64,000 bases of DNA, taken from contig JAHZIX010000008.1 in NCBI GenBank assembly GCA_022601195.1, positions 184,572 to 248,571 of the forward strand, written 5' to 3'. This document shows, one piece after another, positions 51,151-60,580 of the stretch. The notes below the pieces were generated by a model. The model searched no databases. It was not told where the DNA came from and saw only the letters and a program-made list of their open reading frames with translations. The translations under genes were made by a program, and so were the position numbers. Position 1 is the first letter of the stretch; each line of letters opens with the position of its first letter. The DNA is from Deltaproteobacteria bacterium. Lineage in GTDB: Bacteria > Acidobacteriota > Thermoanaerobaculia > Multivoradales > JAHZIX01.

Positions 51151-52500
51151 ATGAGCACCACCGAGCTTTACCGTGAACACCTGGAGACTCTCGACCGCTA
51201 TCTAGGCCAGTCCCTGGAGCGAGCGGAAAAACAAGGCCTTCCCTTGGAGGGCGTTCTCTTCCACTCCGGTCGTGCTGAGTACTACCCTGCCGACGATCAG
51301 GAAATCGTGTTTCGAGCTGCGCCCCATTTCCTTCGCTGGGTACCACTGAACGGCCCAGAGCATTTGGTACTGGCTCGCCCCGGGCAGCGTCCCCAGGTCG
51401 TCCGGGTCCAGCCCCAGGACTACTGGTATGACACGACTCCCCCGGCCGAGTCCTACTGGGAAGGCGAAGTGGATCTCAAGGAAGCCGCCAGTTTCGCGGA
51501 AGGTCTTGCGGCCCTGGGCTCCCTGAATGGGATCGGCTATGTGGGCAGCTGTCCGGAAGCGGCCCAGGAGGCCGGAATCCCCACGGAAAACGTCGCTCCG
51601 GATCGGCTGATCGCTCCTTTGGATTGGTTTCGGGCCTACAAGACTTCCCACGAAGTCGGCCAACTGACTCGCGCTGCGGAGAAGGCCGCAGCAGGTCATG
51701 AGGCGGCTCGCCAGGCTTTCGCAGCAGGCGCTTCTGAGCGGGAAATCCACTGGACCTATCTAGAAGCCTCGGATCAACTGGAATGGGAGATTCCCTATGG
51801 CACCATCGTCGCCCTGGACGACCGAGGAGCCGTTCTCCATTACCAACACAAACGGGGACGGGAAGCGGCGCCAGGGAATGTCCTGTTGCTCGATGCCGGC
51901 GCCGCCTGGGAGGGGCAAGCTGCCGACATCACCCGTACCTGGGCGAGGCCGGAAACGGATCCGGTGTTCCTCCAACTATTGACTGGCATGGACGCCTTGG
52001 AGCGCCGTCTGGTCGCCCTGTGCACCCCCGGTCGCCCCTACCTGGAGGTTCATCTCGAGGCTCATCGGGGTGTCGCCGAATTGCTGGTGGAGGGTGGCCT
52101 GATAACCGGATCGCCAGAAGAAACCTTCGAAAAAGGCCTGACCCACCCCTTTCTGCCCCACGGGGTCGGTCATCAGTTGGGCCTCCAAGTGCACGATGTG
52201 GGTGGACACCAGGCCGGTCCCGATGGCGGGAAAGTACCCCCTCCTCAAGATCACCCCTACCTTCGGAACACTCGCATTCTCGAGCCCGGGCAGGTGGTGA
52301 CGATCGAACCAGGTCTGTATTTCATCCCCATGCTGTTGGAGCCGTTTCGTTCCGGCCCCCACAAAGAACTCTTCGACTGGGATCTCATCGACCGCCTGAC
52401 TCCTTGTGGCGGCATTCGCATCGAGGACAACATTCTGTGCACCGAGGGAGAGCCCTTGGACTTCACCCGAGGCCTCATCGAAGGGCCCAGAGGTTCCTGA
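51151..52500 (+). CDS. pepQ: Xaa-Pro dipeptidase, PepQ type
   Basis: A cytosolic metallopeptidase of family M24B that hydrolyses Xaa-Pro dipeptides. Length 449 is normal. The creatinase-type metal ligands are visible: Asp pair in LLDAGAAWEGQAADITRTW, His in PFLPHGVGHQLGLQVHDVGG, Glu in VVTIEPGLYFIP and Glu in IRIEDNILCTEG. The N-terminal domain covers about residues 1-160. An AAGGAGATGAG site precedes the ATG. It is transcribed after the GT-C gene and convergent with the CDF transporter gene, with 50 bp between them. Confidence 0.95.
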   Translation: MSTTELYREHLETLDRYLGQSLERAEKQGLPLEGVLFHSGRAEYYPADDQEIVFRAAPHFLRWVPLNGPEHLVLARPGQRPQVVRVQPQDYWYDTTPPAESYWEGEVDLKEAASFAEGLAALGSLNGIGYVGSCPEAAQEAGIPTENVAPDRLIAPLDWFRAYKTSHEVGQLTRAAEKAAAGHEAARQAFAAGASEREIHWTYLEASDQLEWEIPYGTIVALDDRGAVLHYQHKRGREAAPGNVLLLDAGAAWEGQAADITRTWARPETDPVFLQLLTGMDALERRLVALCTPGRPYLEVHLEAHRGVAELLVEGGLITGSPEETFEKGLTHPFLPHGVGHQLGLQVHDVGGHQAGPDGGKVPPPQDHPYLRNTRILEPGQVVTIEPGLYFIPMLLEPFRSGPHKELFDWDLIDRLTPCGGIRIEDNILCTEGEPLDFTRGLIEGPRGS

Positions 52501-52550
52501 CGGCACTCTCGAGTCGCTTCTGGCAGCTGAATTTCCCAGGGCTGCGTTGT

Positions 52551-53465
52551 CTAGGGCTTCTGCGAAGGGCTGGCCGCATCAGCGAATTGGCCGGTCGGAT
52601 CGTGGGGCTCGACGTGGGTGATGACATCGTGCAGCCCGTACTCCTGGCGTAGTAAATCCGTCACCCGATGACCGATGGCGTGAGCTTCGGCGATAGGGAG
52701 ATCGGCTCGCACCTGAATGTGGAGGTCCGCATACCCTCCTTCCCGACCGTGGCGGGTACGAACCTTGTGCACCCCTTCGACACCGGGCACCGTCAAGGCC
52801 AGTTCTTCGATTTCCTCTGCCGGGTAAAGAGCCGGATCGGTCAGGCGGCCGGCGTTCTGCTTCAAGATCAGATAGGCACTGTGGGCGATGACACCGGTGA
52901 TCACCAAGGCAGCCAGCAGATCCAACTGGGGATATCCCGCCTGGGCGGCCAGCAGACTACCTATCACCGCCAGGGAAACATAGACGTCACTGCGGGTGTG
53001 GACGGCGTCCGCGGTCAAGATGTCACTGCGCAGCAACTCCCCTTTCCGCCGTTCGTAGGTCGAGACGGCGAGATTGATGACCACCGTCACCCCCATCACC
53101 ACCAGGCTGGCCGGACTGACTTCGGGAACCGATCCGGAAAGCAGGCGATCAAAACAGCTCCGCAAGACTTCCCAAGCGGTCATGGCCAACAAGCCGCCGA
53201 TGAATAGCCCAGCCAAAGTCTCGAACTTCCAATGACCGTAGGGATGATCTTCGTCCGGAGGTTGAGCTGCCATGGCAATCCCCACCAGCCCAACGACATT
53301 GGAAGCGGTGTCGATGAGAGAGTGAAAACCATCCGCCACCATGCTGATGCTGCGGATTCGCAAGCCCAGCAGGAGCTTGGTCCCAGCCACCAATAGATTG
53401 AGCACCAACACCACTTTGAGAGTGCGCTCGACCTGTTGGCGGGTTTCTGCGGACGGAAGATGCAC
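52551..53465 (-). CDS. Cation diffusion facilitator transporter
   Basis: A CDF family metal exporter of 304 residues. Six membrane helices occupy about residues 14-200. The two metal sites HxxxD are ADGFHSLIDTASN (TM2, about residues 45-57) and ADAVHTRSDVYVSL (TM5, about 155). The C-terminal cytoplasmic domain (about 210-290, VEGVHKVRTRHGREGGYADLHIQV) is the usual metal-binding ferredoxin-like fold. The TM2 HxxxD pattern fits Zn, Fe or Mn transport; substrate is not fixed. It is divergent from the DUF445 gene across 305 bp. Confidence 0.95.
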   Translation of the reverse strand: MHLPSAETRQQVERTLKVVLVLNLLVAGTKLLLGLRIRSISMVADGFHSLIDTASNVVGLVGIAMAAQPPDEDHPYGHWKFETLAGLFIGGLLAMTAWEVLRSCFDRLLSGSVPEVSPASLVVMGVTVVINLAVSTYERRKGELLRSDILTADAVHTRSDVYVSLAVIGSLLAAQAGYPQLDLLAALVITGVIAHSAYLILKQNAGRLTDPALYPAEEIEELALTVPGVEGVHKVRTRHGREGGYADLHIQVRADLPIAEAHAIGHRVTDLLRQEYGLHDVITHVEPHDPTGQFADAASPSQKP

Positions 53466-53770
53466 TAGAAAGCTCCGAGAATTTCTGAGAAGTAGCCGGT
53501 AAGAGGCAGCTTATCGCAGATTCCTCTACCCCGAATTCAGGTCTGGATTCAGGCCCCGGTTCAGGACCGGCTTCAAAGTGCATGGCTGACCCCGAAGTAG
53601 GGCGAAGACAATCTGGAACCAATCTGGAACCAAGAAAAGGTGATGTGGAGGTGAAGCCTGGGCTTGGATCATTCGTAGCCGAGCTCTAGAATGCCGGACC
53701 TGGATACACCCACCAGCCCCATTCCTCCACCGGGTATCGGTATACTCTGCCGCTACGGGCAAGCACCTCT
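53466..53770. other. Divergent intergenic region with short repeats
   Basis: The 305-bp gap between the CDF and DUF445 genes should hold both promoters. It includes three TTCAGG units about 12 bp apart (53536-53565 region), and a tandem copy of AATCTGGAACC near 53610-53632. No gene was accepted; minus-strand open frames here are repeat-driven. No clear -35/-10 pair was picked. Confidence 0.4.
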
Positions 53771-54994
53771 ATGATCGACCAAGTTCTGCAACACCCAGAT
53801 TTCTGGAAGTACGTCAGTATCCCTTTGGTAGCTGCCTTTGTGGGCTGGAGCACCAATTGGGTCGCCGTCAAGCTCACCTTCCTGCCCCTCGAGTTCATTG
53901 GCTGGAAACCCTTTCTGGGCTGGCAAGGCATCATTCCCTCCAAAGCCTCCAAGATGGCCGAGACCTTCATGGATTCCACCATGTCCCGTCTCGGCACCTT
54001 GCCCGAGGTCTTCGAGCACATGGAGCCGGAGAAGATCTCCGCTCATATCGTTCGATCCCTAGACCCTCGGATGGACGAGATTACCGACGAGATCATGCTG
54101 GAAACGAACCCGGTACTGTGGGAGAACCTCTTGGGCCTGGTGCGGGATCGAGTCTATGAACGGGTCCGGGAGCGCCTGCCCCATTTGGTCGAGAATCTCG
54201 TCTCCGAGATTGGTGAAAATGTCGAAGAAGTCGTCGACTTGAAGCACATGATCGTGAATCGGCTGGTGTCGGACAAAGTGCTGCTCAATCGTCTCTTCCT
54301 AGAATCCGGGTCTGCTGAATTCAAATTCATCATCCGTTCCGGCTTCTACTTCGGCTTCCTCTTCGGCTTGGTCCAGTTGGCCGTGTGGATCTTCTTTCCT
54401 CTCTGGTGGATCTTGCCGGTATTCGGTCTGCTGGTAGGCCTGGCGACCAATTGGATCGCTCTCAACCTGATCTTCCGACCGCTCGAGCCCAAAAAGATGG
54501 GACCGTTTACTCTCCAGGGCCTCTTTTTGAAACGTCAAAAGGAGGTTGCCGGTGTCTGGTGCCATATCGTCACTCGAGAGATCCTCACCCTTCGCGCTCT
54601 GACTCATTCCATGCTGTCGGGACCGAAGTCGGAGCGCAGTCATAGCCTCATCAAAAAACACATCAAACCCATCGTCGATGAAGCGGTGGGAGTCATCCGG
54701 CCCGTGGCCCAAGTAGCCGTTGGCCTGGAAAACTTTGCCCGCATCAAAGAAAAAGTCGGAGAGAAGGCTTTGGATGTCTCGGCGGACCCCTTCGACAACC
54801 ACATCTTTATCGAAGACCGAGCGATCGTCGTGGAGGGCTTCATGAGAGAGCGAATGGAGAGTCTTCCGCCGGCTCAGTTCCAAGATCTTCTTCGCCCCTG
54901 CTTCCAGGAGGACGAATTCAAGTTGATTCTGGTCGGAGGGGTGCTCGGAGCCTTGGCAGGAATCGCCCAGTTGGTTCTGGTATTCGGCGTCTGA
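53771..54994 (+). CDS. DUF445 family membrane protein
   Basis: A 407-residue DUF445 (YheB-like) inner-membrane protein. An N-terminal helix (about 12-32, VSIPLVAAFVGWSTNWVAVK) carries the duplicated family motif GWxTNWxAxKLxFxP; a second copy is GLATNWIALNLIFRPLEPKK (about residue 220-240), after the central membrane pair. A final helix is at the C-terminus (LGALAGIAQLVLVF). The long helical stretches between lie in the periplasm or cytoplasm. The family's function is unknown. The gene is followed, after a repeat-rich 119-bp gap, by a small coiled-coil membrane protein. Confidence 0.93.
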   Translation: MIDQVLQHPDFWKYVSIPLVAAFVGWSTNWVAVKLTFLPLEFIGWKPFLGWQGIIPSKASKMAETFMDSTMSRLGTLPEVFEHMEPEKISAHIVRSLDPRMDEITDEIMLETNPVLWENLLGLVRDRVYERVRERLPHLVENLVSEIGENVEEVVDLKHMIVNRLVSDKVLLNRLFLESGSAEFKFIIRSGFYFGFLFGLVQLAVWIFFPLWWILPVFGLLVGLATNWIALNLIFRPLEPKKMGPFTLQGLFLKRQKEVAGVWCHIVTREILTLRALTHSMLSGPKSERSHSLIKKHIKPIVDEAVGVIRPVAQVAVGLENFARIKEKVGEKALDVSADPFDNHIFIEDRAIVVEGFMRERMESLPPAQFQDLLRPCFQEDEFKLILVGGVLGALAGIAQLVLVFGV

Positions 54995-55003
54995 GGGGCT
55001 CAC

Positions 55004-55075
55004 GGCGATACGAAAAGGGCGATACGAAAAAGAGCGCCGCGAAGAGAGTGGGCTGAGGGAAGAGAGTGGGCTGAG
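55004..55075 (+). repeat. Two short tandem repeat pairs in an intergenic gap
   Basis: GGCGATACGAAAA occurs at 55004-55016 and 55018-55030 (period 14). GAAGAGAGTGGGCTGAG occurs at 55041-55057 and 55059-55075 (period 18). They fill the gap between the DUF445 gene and the small membrane protein and might be regulatory or slippage products. Confidence 0.6.
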
Positions 55076-55113
55076 AGAAGAGATATCTTGTCGCGAATAG
55101 CTTTGGGGGACTC

Positions 55114-55455
55114 ATGCTGAACCAAGCCCTGGTCATATTGTCAACGGCGGCCCTTTCCAGCCTCTTCACCATCACCGTTTTCTACTTTCTGTACCAAAAG
55201 CGGCTACGCCATGAGCTCGACGAGAAATTGGCCGCTGCCCGGGAAGAGTTCGAACGCACCCTCGACGCAACCCTCGAAGAGGTTGGCACCCTGGTGGAAG
55301 AGCGCGTTCGCCAGGGAGTCGTCAAAGGGGTGGCCTCGATCTCGACGCCGGAAGTGCTGACGGACACCACCAAGAGCGTTGCCAAGACGGGGGCTGAGCT
55401 AGCGGAGCGGGGCCTCAAAGCCCTGCTAGGGAAAGGGCGACGCGGTGGCAGCTGA
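55114..55455 (+). CDS. Small membrane protein with coiled coil
   Basis: A 113-residue protein of unknown function. One N-terminal transmembrane helix (about residues 6-27, VILSTAALSSLFTITVFYFL) is followed by a charged coiled coil (about 28-70, RLRHELDEKLAAAREEFERTL) and a basic Gly/Lys tail (LGKGRRGGS). A GGGGG run lies six bases before the ATG. It may scaffold or oligomerise at the membrane. It is in the same direction as DUF445 and may share its transcript. It converges with the WS/DGAT gene. Confidence 0.8.
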   Translation: MLNQALVILSTAALSSLFTITVFYFLYQKRLRHELDEKLAAAREEFERTLDATLEEVGTLVEERVRQGVVKGVASISTPEVLTDTTKSVAKTGAELAERGLKALLGKGRRGGS

Positions 55456-55535
55456 GCCGGCTGGGGAGCCTCTTCTTCGAGGGGATATTTGAAAGCGTTC
55501 GGCTAGAGACGGCGCGCTACGAGCGGTTCGCGCCT

Positions 55536-56876
55536 CTACTGTCCCGCCTGGACCATTTCGACCATGTGCTCGAACTCCTCCTCGAAGGAATGAACGAACT
55601 TCCGCGGCTCCGGGATCAGCTCCGTATCCGCGATCACTCCTACCTGCACATTTCCTGCGAAGCTCAAGATGGAGATACCGATTCCGATCTTGCCTCGCTG
55701 GGGCACCCAGAAGACCATCGACCGCAGCCTCCTACCGGCTATGTAGAGATCTTCCTGTGGGCCCGGAACATTGGTCACCACCGCGGTGCATTTGTTGGCG
55801 AGGAAGTCGATCAATCGTCGGCTGACTTTCTGAGGCATCGTCTTGAGGAGAATGCGCGAGAGGCCGTAGGTCACGAGGGGTTCCACGGAACGCTTCAAGG
55901 CGTTCATCTTCAGTTTGGTGGCCGCCACGCGGGTCCGAACGTCCTCCACTCCCACGGGCAACTCTAGTAGCACCGCAGCGAATCTATTGTTCATCTCCGG
56001 TGCATCCCCTTGAGCACGAATGCTCACGGGCATGGAAGCCCTCACCTTTTCGACGACCTGGCTGTGGGCGGTTCCCAGGTACCGTTGAAAAGCCCCTCCG
56101 ACACAAGCCATGAGCACGTCGTTGACCGTAGCCTCGAAGTGATTCTTGACCGCCTTGACCTGTTTCAAATCGAATTTCTTGGTCCAGGCAACCCGTTTCC
56201 GCCCTCCCAGATCCGGACCGTGCACCGCACTGATATCTCGTTTCCAGATCATCTTCTGGGCTAACACGAGAGGTCCCAAGACAGGTAACTTGGCCGCCAT
56301 CGCCCAGCGGTTGGGCCGTTTCTTGGCGACCCGATCGCCGGGCAACTCGGTCACCGGATCTGCCTCATCCATGAGGGAAAACAATACGGGGATGAGTGCC
56401 AACCCATCTCCCATACAGTGGTGAATCCGGCTGATAAAAGCGCTGCTGCCGTCCTTGAAATTCTCGACGTGTTGGATTTGCCAGAGAGGGCGATCCGCCG
56501 GCAGGGGCTGGTGAGCCAGGGAGCTCACATAGTCTTGGAGCGCCTCTTCCGTCCGAATCTCACCGGGAGCAGCTACGACATGGCGGGAGACATCGTAGTC
56601 GCCGTCATCTTCCCAATGGGGACGGTTGCCTTGAAAGACGATTTTGCGGCGAAAGCGCGGGTAGCGATTCCCACCGCCGGCTTGGACCACCCGAGTTTCC
56701 CAGAGCCGGCGAAACTCGCCGACGGAAATGCTGTCGAGGGACAAAACCGAGTTGATGATCATCAAATTCTCGGGAGAGTCCTGGAGCCAAATGCCGTCGG
56801 CACCCTGGACTGGTTCCCTGGAGAGCAAACGGGGGCTTGCTTCTGAGAAACCTGCCTTCTGTCGCTCCTGGCTCAT
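55536..56876 (-). CDS. Wax ester synthase/diacylglycerol acyltransferase
   Basis: A WS/DGAT bifunctional acyltransferase of 446 residues, which joins acyl-CoA to fatty alcohols or diacylglycerol to make wax esters or triacylglycerol. The catalytic HHxxxDG motif is RIHHCMGDGLAL (His152, His153, Asp157). Other family features are the PLPADRPLWQIQHVE motif near residue 125, NDVLMACVGGAFQRYL and NKCTAVVTNVPGP near 370. The ATG at 56876 was chosen because GGGAGGAG precedes it by four bases; 56945 would add an unlikely leader. It is divergent from the sugar-dehydrogenase-like gene. Storage-lipid formation is inferred from the family. Confidence 0.93.
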   Translation of the reverse strand: MSQERQKAGFSEASPRLLSREPVQGADGIWLQDSPENLMIINSVLSLDSISVGEFRRLWETRVVQAGGGNRYPRFRRKIVFQGNRPHWEDDGDYDVSRHVVAAPGEIRTEEALQDYVSSLAHQPLPADRPLWQIQHVENFKDGSSAFISRIHHCMGDGLALIPVLFSLMDEADPVTELPGDRVAKKRPNRWAMAAKLPVLGPLVLAQKMIWKRDISAVHGPDLGGRKRVAWTKKFDLKQVKAVKNHFEATVNDVLMACVGGAFQRYLGTAHSQVVEKVRASMPVSIRAQGDAPEMNNRFAAVLLELPVGVEDVRTRVAATKLKMNALKRSVEPLVTYGLSRILLKTMPQKVSRRLIDFLANKCTAVVTNVPGPQEDLYIAGRRLRSMVFWVPQRGKIGIGISILSFAGNVQVGVIADTELIPEPRKFVHSFEEEFEHMVEMVQAGQ

Positions 56877-57005
56877 GACTCCTCCCTTGAGTGCCCGGGC
56901 CGGTTTGGGACCCTGCCGAAAAGTAGCACTGCCGGAATGTAGCATAGGGCCTTGGAGGTTCTCGGAAAGTCAGGAGCCCTCTCATCTGCAAGGAGAAGTT
57001 ACCGA

Positions 57006-58895
57006 ATGCCCAAACTGCACCCCCTCCTGGCCCTTTCCACGTCTCTTTGGTGGATCATGGCAGCAAGTTCCCAAGCGGGGGGCCCGCCATCGGTCAGCCT
57101 CGAAGTGATCGCCACCGGCTTGGAAATTCCTGTAGCGATCACCCACGCCGGAGACGAACGCCTATTCATCACTCTCAAGACGGGCCAAGTCCTGATTCTG
57201 GAGAATGGTTCGCTTCGAGCGACTCCTTTCCTCGACATCCGCGATCGAGTCCGTTCCTCTGGAGTCGAACAGGGCCTCACCAGCATTGCATTTCACCCAT
57301 CTTTCGCCGAGAACGGCTTCTTCTTTGTCCACTACACCCGCGATGACGGCCACACGACGGTAGGCCGTTTTCGGGTGTCCACGGACCCGAATCGAGCTGA
57401 TTCCGACAGCGAGAGAACCCTTCTCACCGTGGTGCAACCCTTTGGCAACCACAACGGCGGGCAGCTGCAGTTTGGCCCGGATGGCTATCTCTACTTGGGA
57501 ACCGGTGACGGTGGCTCTGGCTTCGACCCGTTCTGCCACGGGCAGCGAGAGGACTCACTGTTGGGCAAGATGCTACGGCTGGATGTGGATCAGAATGTTG
57601 GCTCGCCCCCTTTCTACGGCATCCCTCCGGACAATCCTTTCCTGGGACCGGGGAATCCCCCGGACGAGGTGTGGGCAACGGGGCTGCGTAACCCCTGGCG
57701 GTTCTCTTTCGACCGCGAGACCGGCGACCTGTTCATTGCAGATGTCGGCCAGAACGACCGTGAGGAAATCAACTTTCAAGCCTCAGGATTACCAGGAGGG
57801 CAGAACTACGGTTGGAAGATTCTCGAGGGCACTCTCTGTCTGGGAGACGCCTCCGGTTGTTCTACCTCACCCCCCCCTTGCAGCTCTTCCCTCTACACGG
57901 CTCCGGTTCTCGAATACAGCCATGGCGCACCCGATTTTCATTGTTCGGTGACCGGCGGCTATGTCTATCGAGGTTCAGCCATCCAAGCCTTGGTGGGCTC
58001 CTACCTATACGGCGATTTCTGCTCCGGAACCCTCTGGGCAGCTACCAGATCCGGGAACGGCTGGACGGAGACTCCCCTAACAGCCACCCTCCCCGGGATC
58101 ACCGCCTTCGGTGAAGCGGCTTCCGGAGAAATCTACCTCACCGGAGGCGATGCTTTGCTCCGGCTGATCGATTCTGGGAACGGTGGCGAGCCAGGTATTC
58201 TCGAGCTCACCGCGTCGACCTACTCCGCTACGGAAGGCGACGGCGAAGTCCAGATCACTCTGCGCCGCCGGGATGGCACCGACGGCAACGTCTCGGTGAC
58301 CTACGCGACCTCCAGCGGCACCGCGGAGGCCGGTGAGGACTTCATTCCGTCGGTGGGTATCACCTCCTGGAGCGATGGCGAAGGGGGTGAGAAGACGATT
58401 TCGGTGGGCCTCATCGACGATACGGGAGTCGAAGGCAACGAGACCTTTTCCTTCTCCCTAAGCTCTGCCGCAGGAGGTGCTGCTCTCGGCTCTCCGGTCA
58501 CGGCTCAGATCACCCTGCTCGACGATGATCAGCTTCCCCAGCCCTGCGTGAATCAGGATACTTCCCTCTGCTTGCGAGAGGGCCGCTTTCGACTGGAGAT
58601 GACTTGGCGCACCCGTCAGGGCGATACCGGCCCGGGCCACGCTGTCCCCCTCACCGGGGACACCGGCTATTTTTGGTTTTTCAACCCCTCCAACGTCGAG
58701 GTGGTCACCAAAGTGCTCAATGGTTGCTCCACTTCCTTTGAGAGCTTCTGGGTGTTCGCCGGAGGACTGACCAACGTGGAAACGACCTTGACCGTGCAGG
58801 ATATCCAAACCGGCTTCACCCGCACCTACGTCAACCCCCAGGGCTCTCCCTTCCAACCCCTACAGGACACTCAGGCCTTTGAGACCTGCCCCTAG
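57006..58895 (+). CDS. Secreted PQQ-type sugar dehydrogenase-like protein with Calx-beta domain
   Basis: A secreted protein of 629 residues. Start 57006 is fixed by AAGGAGA eleven bases upstream and a signal peptide near MPKLHPLLALSTSLWW. The first 370 residues form the sorbosone/glucose dehydrogenase-like propeller (VATGLEIPVAITHAGDERLF-type opening, GLTSIAFHPSFAENG, NHNGGQLQFGPDGYLYLG, TGLRNPWRFSFDRETGDLF, GWKILEGTLC). A Calx-beta domain follows (about 400-500, TEGDGEVQITLRRRDGT). The C-terminal 115 residues (CVNQDTSLCLREGRFRLEM, TGYFWFFNPSNVEV, FWVFAGGLTNVE, NPQGSPFQPLQDT) are a module I recall as recurrent in acidobacterial exported proteins. Enzyme activity is not assured. Confidence 0.87.
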   Translation: MPKLHPLLALSTSLWWIMAASSQAGGPPSVSLEVIATGLEIPVAITHAGDERLFITLKTGQVLILENGSLRATPFLDIRDRVRSSGVEQGLTSIAFHPSFAENGFFFVHYTRDDGHTTVGRFRVSTDPNRADSDSERTLLTVVQPFGNHNGGQLQFGPDGYLYLGTGDGGSGFDPFCHGQREDSLLGKMLRLDVDQNVGSPPFYGIPPDNPFLGPGNPPDEVWATGLRNPWRFSFDRETGDLFIADVGQNDREEINFQASGLPGGQNYGWKILEGTLCLGDASGCSTSPPPCSSSLYTAPVLEYSHGAPDFHCSVTGGYVYRGSAIQALVGSYLYGDFCSGTLWAATRSGNGWTETPLTATLPGITAFGEAASGEIYLTGGDALLRLIDSGNGGEPGILELTASTYSATEGDGEVQITLRRRDGTDGNVSVTYATSSGTAEAGEDFIPSVGITSWSDGEGGEKTISVGLIDDTGVEGNETFSFSLSSAAGGAALGSPVTAQITLLDDDQLPQPCVNQDTSLCLREGRFRLEMTWRTRQGDTGPGHAVPLTGDTGYFWFFNPSNVEVVTKVLNGCSTSFESFWVFAGGLTNVETTLTVQDIQTGFTRTYVNPQGSPFQPLQDTQAFETCP

Positions 58896-58909
58896 GTCAC
58901 TGCCAAGAG

Positions 58910-60580
58910 CTAGGGTTGGTACTGCACCCTCTCCAAGAGAATGGCCCCGCTGAGGGTGTCGTGCAGGGAGAAAATCAATTCCTGGGATCGCTTGCGTAGG
59001 TTCAAGGTGAGCTGCTGCATCCCTTCTTCGTCCGGTAGGGGCGGTCGGGAACCACTCAGAGTCACTGGAAAGAGATCGAGATCGCTCCGGTTGCCTCGCT
59101 CGTCGATGGCTGCGACGCGCAGTTCTAGTTGGGTGACGAATCGCCCCTGGTGAGGTAAGACCGTCACTTCGTCCAAAGGGAAGTAGACCCGTACCGGCAA
59201 TTCTAAGCGGCGTAGCTTCTTCTCGGCTTTTAGGAATTCCACCCGCATCGGCCTGCTACCGGGAAGGTCGCCCAAGAGCATGGCACTCTCCACCATGAAC
59301 GACACCTCTTTGCTGCGGGAGAGATCCTGAAAGCTCTCTCGATGGCGCACTTTGAGCCCCTTCTCCCTCATTTTGATTTGAATGTCGTGATTCTCGTCGT
59401 TGCCTTGCCACAGAGGAGTGAAGCCCAACCAATAGTAGGTGCGGGTATCGGTAACCACGCGATCCAATGCGTCGAGGCGGGCGCTATCCAGTAAGGGCCT
59501 TCCCCCGGTCTCATCGGCGATCAGCCGCAAGGTCGAATGGATCTCATCTTCTCTAGCAGTATTGAAACGACGCGTCGGCCTGGCCTGAGAAATATCGCTA
59601 CCGGTTGAAGTGATCCCAGGTACGTCGATGGGATAGACCGTGTAACCGAGTAGATTCGCCGTCTCGGTGATCGGCCCGAGAACACGCCGCCCCCAGTCGG
59701 AATCCCGAAGGCTCTGATCGAAGTTTTCGAGGTTATCGGATTCATAGACAAACCGCCGAGGGGAATAGGGCCAACCGCCGGAAATGAGAAGCATCACTTT
59801 TCGGCCAGGTGGATTGGCAAAACTACGTAGAGTTGCGGTCACCGCCGAAGCGACGGTCCGAACCTTTGTTTCCAGATCCTGAGCCGCATACTCCCCGTTG
59901 GCTGACTCCCGGAGAGAAGACCGAGTGAGGTAACCAAAACCCTTTCGTTCCTTGGCTCGATCAAAGACTTCCTGGAGGTCCGCTGGTGATTGATTCCAGG
60001 TCGACAACATCTCGATCTTGCGGCCGTCGAAAGCGACGACAGCCATTCGATCTCCCGACCCAAGGCGAGAGAGATAATCCCGGATGCCGTCCAGAGAACG
60101 GTTGCGCTTTTTCGCTTGAGTAAAATAGTCGTCGATGAAAACCAGGTAGCTGGTTTCCACTCGCTCGCCGGGCTCCAAGCGTGGCTGCGCCCCTCCCGTG
60201 CTCCCTTCCGAACCTTCCGCCGCAGCCATCGTTCGCCCCTCGCGAACCTCGCTGAAAAACTCTAAGGGAATCTCTTGGCCGTCTACCAACAGTTCGAAGT
60301 CTCCCTCAGTCAAGTCGAGAACTCGTTCCCCTTTACGGTTCTCTACCACCACTTCCAGGTTCACGACTCGAACGTCGACGATCTCGGCAAACACCGATTC
60401 CGGAGCCTCTTGGGCCCCAATGGAAGGGCTCGTGAGCTCGTTCGCAGCTAGAGCGAGAACACCCAGCATGACCAGGCCGAGCACTCGAATCTTAGAGAGT
60501 CTGAGCTTCAAGACGAGAAAAGCCGGAGGAAAAAATCTACTAGTGAAGGGCCCTTGGTATGCATCATTCATAGTATTCAT
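58910..60580 (-). CDS. Acidobacterial VWFA-related secreted protein
   Basis: A 556-residue exported protein of the acidobacterial VWFA-related family (TIGR03436 type). A signal segment (about 30-56, VLGLVMLGVLALAANELT) precedes VVNLEVVVENRKGERVLDL and TEGDFELLVDGQEI, the characteristic N-terminal domain. The VWA-like domain (about 140-330) includes ETSYLVFIDDYFTQA with a degenerate metal-site motif (Asp-Asp-Tyr rather than DxSxS) and MAVVAFDGRKIEML. The C-terminal 200 residues are beta-rich. The family is largely confined to Acidobacteriota and relatives. Its stop converges on the previous gene with 14 bp between. A possible small open frame precedes it. Confidence 0.92.
   Translation of the reverse strand: MNTMNDAYQGPFTSRFFPPAFLVLKLRLSKIRVLGLVMLGVLALAANELTSPSIGAQEAPESVFAEIVDVRVVNLEVVVENRKGERVLDLTEGDFELLVDGQEIPLEFFSEVREGRTMAAAEGSEGSTGGAQPRLEPGERVETSYLVFIDDYFTQAKKRNRSLDGIRDYLSRLGSGDRMAVVAFDGRKIEMLSTWNQSPADLQEVFDRAKERKGFGYLTRSSLRESANGEYAAQDLETKVRTVASAVTATLRSFANPPGRKVMLLISGGWPYSPRRFVYESDNLENFDQSLRDSDWGRRVLGPITETANLLGYTVYPIDVPGITSTGSDISQARPTRRFNTAREDEIHSTLRLIADETGGRPLLDSARLDALDRVVTDTRTYYWLGFTPLWQGNDENHDIQIKMREKGLKVRHRESFQDLSRSKEVSFMVESAMLLGDLPGSRPMRVEFLKAEKKLRRLELPVRVYFPLDEVTVLPHQGRFVTQLELRVAAIDERGNRSDLDLFPVTLSGSRPPLPDEEGMQQLTLNLRKRSQELIFSLHDTLSGAILLERVQYQP

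Noticed and set aside
53526..53762. Minus-strand open frame upstream of the CDF gene
   Set aside because: Its sequence is driven by the short TTCAGG repeats and shows no domain or ribosome-binding site.
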